13,474 nt of DNA from an uncultured Erysipelotrichaceae bacterium (GTDB lineage Bacteria > Bacillota_I > Bacilli_A > Erysipelotrichales > Erysipelotrichaceae). A model generated the notes under the pieces. That model had not been told where the DNA came from. It did not search any database and was given only the letters and a program-made list of their open reading frames with translations. Shown in pieces: positions 8,335 through 13,474 of this stretch. How positions within the stretch are numbered: the first letter of the stretch is position 1; each line of letters begins with the position of its first letter. Both the position numbers and the translations under genes were made by a program. Where the stretch lies: positions 1-13,474 of the forward strand of contig CACZNO010000081.1 of NCBI GenBank assembly GCA_902782505.1, read 5' to 3'.

Positions 8335-9437
8335 GCGTTATCACTCGTTTCTTCCGCGATCAGGGTATGCGAACCGTCTTCACTTAAGACATTGATCTTC
8401 GCGGCATTCATGGTCAGATACAGTTTCGATCCGATTCCGGTGCGGTCGTTGAATTCCGATTCATGTACCACCTGGATATTCGTACCGTCATCCAGATGCG
8501 CGAAGTAATGTGTATTCAAACCTAAGAAGGAACTCTGGTGAACCGTCACGGCAAACGGCGTCGGTTCTTTGTGAATGATGAACTCTTCCGGACGCACTGC
8601 CGCCATAACGCGCAAACCGTCCTTGGCTTCTTCGGTAAGATTCGGCATTTCCAGTTCGTAACCGTTATCGAACACAAGGATCTTCTTCCCGTTTTCTTCT
8701 TTCACGGTCGCATAAAGGAAGTTGGAGGTACCGACGAAATTCGCGACGAACTGATTGCGCGGGCGCAGATACAGTTCCTTCGGCGTACCGATCTGCTGGA
8801 TCACTCCCAGATTCATGACGGCGATCCTGTCGGAAATCGCCATCGCTTCTTCCTGGTCATGCGTTACGTACACCGTCGTGATCCCTAATTCATTCTGCAT
8901 TTCCTTGATGGCTTCACGCATCTCAATACGCAGTTTCGCATCCAGGTTGCTTAACGGCTCGTCCATCAGAAGAACCGCCGGTTCAATGGACAGCGCTCTG
9001 GCTAACGCGACGCGCTGCTGCTGACCGCCTGACAGACGGTCCGGCATGCGATCCTTCATCTCTTCGATCTTCATGATCTTCAGGAATCTGTCGCAGCGTT
9101 CTTCGATGACATTTTTCGGTAACTTCCGGTTCTTCAAACCGAAGGCTACATTCTGTTTAACGGACATATTCGGGAAAATCGCATAGTTCTGGAACACCAT
9201 ACCGATGTTCCTCTTGGCCGGATCCAGATTATTGATCCGGGTATCCCCGAAATAGAAATCGCCGTCTTCAATTGTGTTAAAGCCCGCGATCATACGTAAA
9301 AGAGTGGTCTTCCCGCAGCCGGATGGACCAAGGAGGGTGAAGAACTCACCCTCCTTAATTTCCAGGCTTAAATCAGGAATGATCACATTGTTACCGTAGC
9401 ATTTTTTCGCGTGACTGATCCTAATTCCACCGTTCAT
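8331..9437 (-). CDS. ABC transporter ATP-binding protein, FbpC/PotA type
   Basis: This cytoplasmic ATPase powers the importer. It has 368 residues. The nucleotide-binding domain occupies about 1-240, with Walker A GPSGCGKTT (37-45), Q-loop Q83 in FQNYAIFPNMSV, signature LSGGQQQR (135-142), Walker B VLLMDE (155-160), the D-loop SNLDAKLR and H-loop H193 in VTHDQEEA. A C-terminal TOBE-like region (about 280-355) is of the kind often involved in substrate or regulatory sensing in this subfamily. AAGGAG lies upstream of the ATG. The gene starts 26 nt after the binding-protein stop and overlaps the permease start. No inactivating change is visible. It belongs to the CUT1/MOI/FbpC-like group, whose substrates differ widely, so substrate cannot be read from it. 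Confidence 0.95.
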   Translation of the reverse strand: MNGGIRISHAKKCYGNNVIIPDLSLEIKEGEFFTLLGPSGCGKTTLLRMIAGFNTIEDGDFYFGDTRINNLDPAKRNIGMVFQNYAIFPNMSVKQNVAFGLKNRKLPKNVIEERCDRFLKIMKIEEMKDRMPDRLSGGQQQRVALARALSIEPAVLLMDEPLSNLDAKLRIEMREAIKEMQNELGITTVYVTHDQEEAMAISDRIAVMNLGVIQQIGTPKELYLRPRNQFVANFVGTSNFLYATVKEENGKKILVFDNGYELEMPNLTEEAKDGLRVMAAVRPEEFIIHKEPTPFAVTVHQSSFLGLNTHYFAHLDDGTNIQVVHESEFNDRTGIGSKLYLTMNAAKINVLSEDGSHTLIAEETSDNA

Positions 9438-9463
9438 AAAATCTCCTTGGTACGAATGAACTC

Positions 9464-10567
9464 TTAGTTTCCGCTTTCGTACTTCGTCCAGAGCTGGTTC
9501 CAGTGTTCAAGGATCTGCGGCTGGTTCTTCGCGAGATATTCATTATCCAGCTTGAACAGCTTCATTTCGGAATACGGCTTCAGAGCCGGGTTATTCGTGA
9601 TGTTCGCGTTGCCCTGTCTCTGTAAGGAAGTAGCCAGTTTGCCCTGGCATTCATCGGAAATGGTCCAGTCGATGAACATTTTCGCCAGTTCCATATGCGG
9701 AGCGTTCTTGATGATCGCGTCTGCGAATAAGGAATGGATCGTGCCTTCTTCGAAGTAAACGACCTTCACCGGATCAACGCCTTCAACTTCTGCCGTAATG
9801 CACGGGAATTCATAGGAAACGCCTACTGCCTTTTCACCCGCGAAGACTTCCTTGAAGACCTTCGAGGAAGAAGACTGTAACTTGCCGCCTAAGTTCGCCA
9901 TTAACTTGTCGACATATTCCCAAGCCGCGTCACTGGAAGCGTCGCCGTTTCCCATAACCGTCAGCATCGAGCACAGGTTGTTCCAGCCGGAAGAAGTGGT
10001 CGGAACCGCAACGTTGATCATGCCCTGTAATTTCGGATTCAGAAGATCGTTGTAACCCTTCACTTCGACACCCAGTTCTTCGCAGACTTTGGTGTTTACA
10101 ACCAGGTTAACGACCTGGTCGGTGATCCAGGTTAAGACACCGGTCTGGTTCTGTGCGTCTTCCGACATCTTGGAGTTGTTAACGGAAACATACGGTTCAA
10201 ACAGATTCGCGTAGTTGATTGCGTCGGAATATACCAGACCGCCCAGCATTACGTCACACTGCGGATTCGCGCTTTCTGCTTCAATTCGGCTCTTCAGTTC
10301 GCCGGCACCCGCGTTAACATATTCCATCTTAACATTCGGATACTTGTGGCCGAAGCCTTCGTAGAAAATCGAGAATTCCAGGTCTGCCATGGTCGAATAG
10401 ATCATGAGATCACCGGTAACTTCCGGATGAACTTCCCCGACCCACTGCCATTCCGGGTCCGGGTCAAGCTGCGGCGTCGGATCAACCGGTTCCGGGTCCT
10501 TCTTACCGCAAGCGGTCAGCGTCAACGCCATAAACAGCGCCAACAAAATTGCTAATACTTTTTTCAT
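9464..10567 (-). CDS. Extracellular solute-binding lipoprotein, FbpA/AfuA/PhnS-like
   Basis: This is the ligand-binding component of the importer, anchored outside the membrane. It has 367 residues from the ATG at 10567. A lipoprotein signal is clear: MKKVLAILLALFMALTLTAC, with lipobox LTAC and lipidated C20. An acidic, proline-rich linker (about 21-38) follows, then the binding domain starting at GDLMIYSTM. GAGELKSRIEAE, CDVMLGG and LNPKLQGMINVAVP are typical of the COG1840-type (class F) binding proteins. In ferric FbpA proteins an adjacent Tyr pair holds iron. I see only VSYEFP at the corresponding place, so an organic anion such as a sugar phosphate or phosphonate is more likely. The frame is open upstream to an ATG at 10696, but that lies within the promoter. 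AGGAGG stands 6 nt before 10567 and 3 nt before an adjacent ATG at 10570. Confidence 0.92.
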   Translation of the reverse strand: MKKVLAILLALFMALTLTACGKKDPEPVDPTPQLDPDPEWQWVGEVHPEVTGDLMIYSTMADLEFSIFYEGFGHKYPNVKMEYVNAGAGELKSRIEAESANPQCDVMLGGLVYSDAINYANLFEPYVSVNNSKMSEDAQNQTGVLTWITDQVVNLVVNTKVCEELGVEVKGYNDLLNPKLQGMINVAVPTTSSGWNNLCSMLTVMGNGDASSDAAWEYVDKLMANLGGKLQSSSSKVFKEVFAGEKAVGVSYEFPCITAEVEGVDPVKVVYFEEGTIHSLFADAIIKNAPHMELAKMFIDWTISDECQGKLATSLQRQGNANITNNPALKPYSEMKLFKLDNEYLAKNQPQILEHWNQLWTKYESGN

Positions 10568-10573
10568 CATTTT

Positions 10574-10579
10574 CCTCCT
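10574..10579 (-). promoter_or_regulatory. Ribosome binding site that fixes the lipoprotein start
   Basis: AGGAGG is followed by AAA and then ATGATG. Spacing is 6 nt to the second ATG (10567) and 3 nt to the first (10570). The second is preferred. Either choice yields the same lipobox. Confidence 0.8.
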
Positions 10580-10597
10580 AGTTTTCTGTTTATGATG

Positions 10598-10619
10598 ACC
10601 GTGCATGCTACACCACGGT
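10598..10619 (-). promoter_or_regulatory. Leader hairpin upstream of the binding-protein gene
   Basis: An inverted repeat ACCGTG/CACGGT with a 10-nt loop lies in the probable 5' leader, about 20 nt upstream of the ribosome binding site. The leader would be roughly 100 nt long. The hairpin has no T run, so it is not a terminator. It could be an operator or an RNA element, or it could be chance. Confidence 0.3.
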
Positions 10620-10678
10620 ATCAGCCAAAGACCAAAAAGTATTCCTGAATTGTAAATTTTCTGTCGGTTACTATATTT

Positions 10679-10706
10679 ATTATAGTCTATCTGCATGGTG
10701 TTGCAA
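10679..10706 (-). promoter_or_regulatory. Probable promoter of the transporter/dehydrogenase operon
   Basis: On the minus strand, TTGCAA (10701-10706), a 16-nt spacer and a perfect TATAAT (10679-10684) form a sigma-A-like promoter. An AT-rich stretch follows. The site lies between the ZIP-gene terminator and the lipoprotein gene. It overlaps the only upstream alternative ATG, which argues against the longer lipoprotein reading. Confidence 0.6.
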
Positions 10707-10745
10707 GCAAATTCCGGATAGAAATATTTCCGTCTTCTTCCCTGT

Positions 10746-10783
10746 AAAAAGAAGTCCGGACGAAGGATTCCGGACTTCTTTTT
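10746..10783 (-). terminator. Strong terminator of the ZIP transporter gene
   Basis: A perfect 15-bp stem AAAAAGAAGTCCGGA/TCCGGACTTCTTTTT (10746-10760 with 10769-10783) has an 8-nt loop and lies 13 nt past the stop codon. Because of the A and T runs it could act on both strands, but only the minus strand has a gene ending here. Confidence 0.92.
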
Positions 10784-10796
10784 TCGGATTGATTTT

Positions 10797-11579
10797 TTAT
10801 CCCAGCGCTACGTCCAGCGCCATCATCAGAATGAATCCCACGGTAAAGAAAACCGTCCCGATATTGGAATGCTTTCCCTCCGACATTTCCGGGATCAGTT
10901 CCTCAACCACAACGTACATCATGGCTCCTGCAGCGAAGCTCAGAAGATACGGCATCGCGGGCACGACAAGATTTACCGCCAGAATCGTAAGCCATCCGAA
11001 TAGCGGTTCCACGGCGCCTGATAAAGCACCCCAGAAAAACGCGCGGGGCTTGGATTCCCCTTCCGCGTGCAGCGGCATCGAGATGATCGCGCCTTCCGGA
11101 AAGTTCTGGATTGCGATTCCCAAAGCCAGCGCCAGCGCGCCGGCGGCGGTAATCGAAGAATTATGAGCCAGGTATCCCGCATACACGACGCCGACGGCCA
11201 TTCCTTCCGGTATATTGTGCATCGTTACAGCCAGAATCATCATCGCGGTGCGGGAAAGAGAAGACGCACGGCCTTCCGTGCTGTGATCCAGGTGCATATG
11301 CGGCACCGTGCAGTCAAGGAACAATAAGAACGCCACGCCCCCGGCAATACCGACGGCAGAAGGAAGAAAAGCCCATTTTCCCCAATGTGCGGACTGTTCC
11401 ATCGCCGGAAGGATCAGACTCCATACCGACGCCGCGATCATGACGCCTGCCGTGAAACCCTGTAAGGCTTTCTGTACGGACGGTTTCAACTCGCGGCGCA
11501 TGAAAAAGACGCACGCAGAGCCCAGCAGAGTTCCGATAAACGGTATCAGCAGTCCTATCCATACTTCTTTTGTCACCAT
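10797..11579 (-). CDS. ZIP-family divalent metal transporter, GufA-like
   Basis: This integral membrane protein of 260 residues should move zinc or another divalent metal into the cytoplasm. About eight hydrophobic segments are visible. The two intramembrane metal-site motifs of the family are present: TMHNIPEGMAVG (119-130) and QNFPEGAIISMP (158-169), each supplying H/N, P and E ligands. VVEELIPE (224-231) is a third conserved stretch near the end. A short His/Asp-rich loop, PHMHLDHS (93-100), lies between membrane segments and may be a metal-handling loop. GAAGGGAGGG precedes the ATG at 11579. The gene is transcribed alone, with an inverted repeat next to its ribosome site and its own terminator. 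Metal specificity cannot be read from the sequence. The GufA/ZupT subgroup takes zinc, often with other metals. Confidence 0.93.
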   Translation of the reverse strand: MVTKEVWIGLLIPFIGTLLGSACVFFMRRELKPSVQKALQGFTAGVMIAASVWSLILPAMEQSAHWGKWAFLPSAVGIAGGVAFLLFLDCTVPHMHLDHSTEGRASSLSRTAMMILAVTMHNIPEGMAVGVVYAGYLAHNSSITAAGALALALGIAIQNFPEGAIISMPLHAEGESKPRAFFWGALSGAVEPLFGWLTILAVNLVVPAMPYLLSFAAGAMMYVVVEELIPEMSEGKHSNIGTVFFTVGFILMMALDVALG

Positions 11580-11593
11580 CGATCCCTCCCTTC

Positions 11594-11613
11594 GTGTTAG
11601 TGTTATCTAACAC
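11594..11613. promoter_or_regulatory. Inverted repeat upstream of the ZIP gene (operator or leader hairpin)
   Basis: On plus, GTGTTAG-TGTTAT-CTAACAC is a perfect 7-bp inverted repeat with a 6-nt spacer. Read on minus, it also contains GTGTTA-GA-TAACAC, a second overlapping palindrome, so three copies of the half-site occur in 20 bp. It ends right beside the Shine-Dalgarno of the ZIP gene. A metal-responsive repressor site is a reasonable guess. A hairpin in the mRNA leader is the alternative. Confidence 0.6.
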
Positions 11614-11636
11614 ATTAGTTTTGGACGTTCGGTACC

Positions 11637-11668
11637 GGTTTTCAAGCGCTCTGCCCGTCCTGAAAACC
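11637..11668. repeat. Inverted repeat in the divergent intergenic region
   Basis: GGTTTTCA (11637-11644) and TGAAAACC (11661-11668) are perfect 8-bp inverted arms 16 nt apart. They lie between the divergent ZIP and SDR genes. There is no T run, so this is not a terminator. It could be a regulator site serving either gene. Confidence 0.4.
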
Positions 11669-11751
11669 CTCTCCGCCCTTAATTTGTGATATTTTTAATA
11701 AATAATATGTGAAATAATTAATTTTCTCTTTTTCTTCGAAAAATCTTAGGC

Positions 11752-11757
11752 TATAAT
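11752..11757 (+). promoter_or_regulatory. Probable -10 box of the plus-strand SDR gene
   Basis: A perfect TATAAT lies 31 nt upstream of the ATG at 11789, within an AT-rich stretch (about 11690-11760). The -35 region is only a T-rich tract without a good match to TTGACA. An AT-rich upstream element could compensate. Confidence 0.5.
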
Positions 11758-11788
11758 AAGGGCGTCCATTAAGGAAGGGAGAATTACT

Positions 11789-12574
11789 ATGAATCTGAAT
11801 TTAGAAGGTAAAGTCGTACTGGTCACCGGCGGAACCGGCGGAATCGGAACTGCCATCGTTAAAGGTTTCCTCGCGGAAGGCGCGAAAGTTGCGTTCTCTT
11901 CCACGTCGCAGGAAAAGATCAACAAACTGCTTCCGACGCTGGGTGCGAAGGAAGGTCAGGTTGCCGGCTTTGTCGCAGACATGAACAAGGAAGAAGACAT
12001 CAAGAACTTCGTTGAAAACGCAAAAGCGCATTTCGGCACCATTGATATCGTTGTCCCGAACGCAGGTTACGAAGGAAAAGCGCATCCGGTACAGGATATG
12101 GAATTAGGTCTGTTCGAACAGGTATACATGCTGAACGTATTCTCGGTCATGCTGATGATGAAATACGCAGCTCCGACCCTGATCGAAAAGAAATCCGGCG
12201 CCGTTGTCGTTGTCGCATCCGCTGCGGCATATGAACCGACTGCCGGCAACTCCGCGTACGTTTCCTCCAAATATGCGGTTGCAGGTCTGACCAAGTGCGT
12301 CGCAATGGAACTCGGTCCGGTTGGCGTCCATGTCAACTATGTATGCCCGGGTCCGGTCGACACGCCGATGATGCTCCGTATCGAAAACGACTTCTTCCCG
12401 GGTATGCCGCATGAAGAAGCGATGGCTATGCTTGCCGGCGCATACGCAATGGATAAGCGTTATGCGAAACCGGAAGAAGTTGCGAACGCGGTTCTGTACT
12501 TGGCTTCGGATGTATCCGCTCATACCGCCGGCATGGGCATGCATGTCGACTCCAAGGTCTCCGCACCGAACTAA
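11789..12574 (+). CDS. Short-chain dehydrogenase/reductase of unknown substrate
   Basis: This is a classical SDR oxidoreductase of 261 residues, cytoplasmic and NAD(P)-dependent. It shows TGGTGGIG (13-20), NAG (91-93), the catalytic S144, Y157 and K161 (YVSSK), and NYVCPGPVDTPM (183-194). The second strand ends SSTSQ without the acidic residue that selects NAD, so NADP use is possible. It stands alone between its own -10 box and a terminator, and is the only plus-strand gene here. AGGGAG lies 7 nt before the ATG. It resembles FabG-like and secondary-alcohol or hydroxysteroid dehydrogenases in general outline, but I see nothing that fixes a substrate. It shares only the common SDR motifs with the SDR at 5882-6658 and is not a recent duplicate. 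The C-terminus (MHVDSKVSAPN) lacks the common G-G-x ending. Confidence 0.9.
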   Translation: MNLNLEGKVVLVTGGTGGIGTAIVKGFLAEGAKVAFSSTSQEKINKLLPTLGAKEGQVAGFVADMNKEEDIKNFVENAKAHFGTIDIVVPNAGYEGKAHPVQDMELGLFEQVYMLNVFSVMLMMKYAAPTLIEKKSGAVVVVASAAAYEPTAGNSAYVSSKYAVAGLTKCVAMELGPVGVHVNYVCPGPVDTPMMLRIENDFFPGMPHEEAMAMLAGAYAMDKRYAKPEEVANAVLYLASDVSAHTAGMGMHVDSKVSAPN

Positions 12575-12601
12575 GCCGATCTTTGATCATAGTTTCCATT
12601 G

Positions 12602-12631
12602 GACAGGTTTCGAAAGAAGCCTGTCTTTTTT
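12602..12631 (+). terminator. Terminator of the plus-strand SDR gene
   Basis: A 6-bp stem GACAGG/CCTGTC (12602-12607 with 12620-12625), with possible inner TTTC:GAAA pairing, is followed by six T residues. It lies 28 nt past the stop codon at 12574. Confidence 0.85.
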
Positions 12632-12635
12632 CAAG

Positions 12636-12662
12636 AAAAAACCGCCGTATTCCTGCGGCGGT
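12636..12662 (-). terminator. Terminator of the clan CD peptidase gene
   Basis: A GC-rich 7-bp stem ACCGCCG/CGGCGGT (12656-12662 with 12641-12647) has an 8-nt loop. On the minus strand a T run follows. It faces the preceding plus-strand terminator, so the two convergent genes end tail to tail. Confidence 0.87.
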
Positions 12663-12682
12663 CTTTCTTATGAGCTTATTGT

Positions 12683-13474
12683 TTATTTGAATAATTCGTA
12701 GGTGCTGTTGGCAGGATACATCTGCGCATGCTGGTACTCGGTGCCGTTATACGGGCCTAAGGCATTTGTATATACATAGTTGAACATTTCCAGCATGGTA
12801 ATAACACCGTTGCCGTTAGCATCCGCAGGCTTGCCGGTGCCAGCGCCTTTCGCGAAGTAATACGGGAAGAAGTTGTACGAATTGCTTCCTTCCTGCCCCC
12901 AGCTGCTTTCCTGATGCGCTGCTGCGGTCATGACATAGAACTTCGAATTGCGGAATTCACCGGTCTGCGGCTGAACGTCTCCCCTGCCCATCGCTTCTTC
13001 GTCCGCCTCACGGAACGCCTGGATCACGGCATCATTGAACAGATCCAGATCGTCTTCCGATGTGCTCGCTCTGTAGCGTACCGTACCGTTTTCCACAATC
13101 GCGGCACCCGATCCGCAGGATCCCAGAAGGACAATTACTTTTCCCGGAACTGCTTTCAGCCAGGTTGCCAATTCTCCCAGCGTCAGATAATCATCATACC
13201 CGTCACCGCCGTAAGTTACCAACTCACCTGCGTACGGTCCTGTTTCAACATCCACCACACCGTGTGTCGCAATGAAGAACAGCGATACGTCGCCTTCATC
13301 CGCGCCCGCGAATGCTGTGCTGATCGCGTTTTGGATACCGTCGTTTGTCAAATCGTACTCGCAGGTAACCGTGTATTTTCCGCCGGTAGGGCCGGTAACG
13401 CTCTGTAACATGTTGTTCAGAAGCTGTACGTCACCTCTGTTGCGGTTGGCTGTTTCCCAGGAGAAGTTCACTTC
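12683..13474 (-). CDS. Clan CD cysteine peptidase (C13/caspase-like), 5' end outside window
   Basis: The frame is open from the right edge to TAA at 12683; 263 codons are visible and the start is missing. The fragment has a caspase/legumain-type core. LFFIATHG carries the presumed catalytic His (residue 71 counting from the first whole codon), and about 50 residues later VIVLLGSCGSGAAI carries the presumed catalytic Cys (120). Between them lies YAGELVTYGGDGYDDYLTLGELATWL. A later segment, DANGNGVITMLEMF (218-231), resembles an EF-hand or dockerin-like calcium loop (DxNxNGxIxxxE), which some bacterial members carry. NSSKFYV/MTAAAHQESS-type strands follow the Cys. The protein is probably secreted, judging from its Asn/Gly/Tyr-rich composition, but the signal region is not in view. 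Separation of C13 from C14 is uncertain. Specificity and natural substrate are unknown. Confidence 0.8.
   Translation of the reverse strand, partial: EVNFSWETANRNRGDVQLLNNMLQSVTGPTGGKYTVTCEYDLTNDGIQNAISTAFAGADEGDVSLFFIATHGVVDVETGPYAGELVTYGGDGYDDYLTLGELATWLKAVPGKVIVLLGSCGSGAAIVENGTVRYRASTSEDDLDLFNDAVIQAFREADEEAMGRGDVQPQTGEFRNSKFYVMTAAAHQESSWGQEGSNSYNFFPYYFAKGAGTGKPADANGNGVITMLEMFNYVYTNALGPYNGTEYQHAQMYPANSTYELFK

Noticed and set aside
10568..10696. Longer binding-protein reading starting at 10696
   Set aside because: It would put extra residues before a complete lipoprotein signal, and its ATG lies inside the -35/-10 region of the promoter.
5882..12574. The two SDR genes as a recent duplication
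   Set aside because: They share only general SDR motifs; cofactor loops and C-terminal parts differ.
1..13474. Mobile element, phage, CRISPR, toxin-antitoxin or defence island
   Set aside because: No transposase, integrase, repeat-spacer array, nuclease/helicase set or small gene pair was seen. The clan CD peptidase alone, without a partner in view, is not enough to call a defence system.

Overview
The window suggests a mid-GC member of the Firmicutes (Bacillota). The reasons are strong AGGAGG-type ribosome binding sites, tightly packed and partly overlapping genes, compact stem-loop/T-run terminators, a short Firmicutes-style lipoprotein signal, and split GcvPA/GcvPB glycine decarboxylase subunits. 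An Erysipelotrichales- or Clostridia-like gut or oral anaerobe is plausible, but this is a guess from style. Nothing in the window fixes the taxon. Almost everything is on the minus strand; only the SDR gene at 11789-12574 is on plus.

Right to left on the minus strand, positions 1-4727 hold a glycine cleavage operon in the order gcvT, gcvH, gcvPA, gcvPB, lplA. The last gene is cut by the left edge. Spacings are 2 nt, 1 nt, a 4-nt ATGA overlap and a 17-nt overlap. Together these proteins decarboxylate glycine (GcvPA/PB), carry the aminomethyl group on lipoyl-GcvH, pass the one-carbon unit to tetrahydrofolate (GcvT) and put lipoate on GcvH (LplA). No lipoamide dehydrogenase is visible, and the leader is too short for a glycine riboswitch.

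Positions 4806-5800 hold a single-gene unit encoding a DUF1653-like domain fused to a metallo-beta-lactamase-fold hydrolase, with its own -10 box and terminator. Positions 5845-10706 are a four-gene operon: a lipoprotein solute-binding protein, an FbpC/PotA-type ATPase, a fused two-domain FbpB-type permease and a polyol-type short-chain dehydrogenase. It has a good promoter and a strong terminator. The binding protein is of the Fe3+/phosphonate/sugar-phosphate type but lacks an obvious ferric Tyr-Tyr pair. The dehydrogenase partner points to an organic substrate such as a polyol or sugar phosphate.

Positions 10746-11613 hold a lone ZIP-family metal transporter gene with a conspicuous inverted repeat next to its ribosome binding site. 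It diverges from a second short-chain dehydrogenase gene on plus (11752-12631). After two back-to-back terminators, a secreted-looking clan CD (caspase/legumain-like) cysteine peptidase gene on minus runs off the right edge. I found no mobile element, tRNA, rRNA, CRISPR array or obvious defence system.
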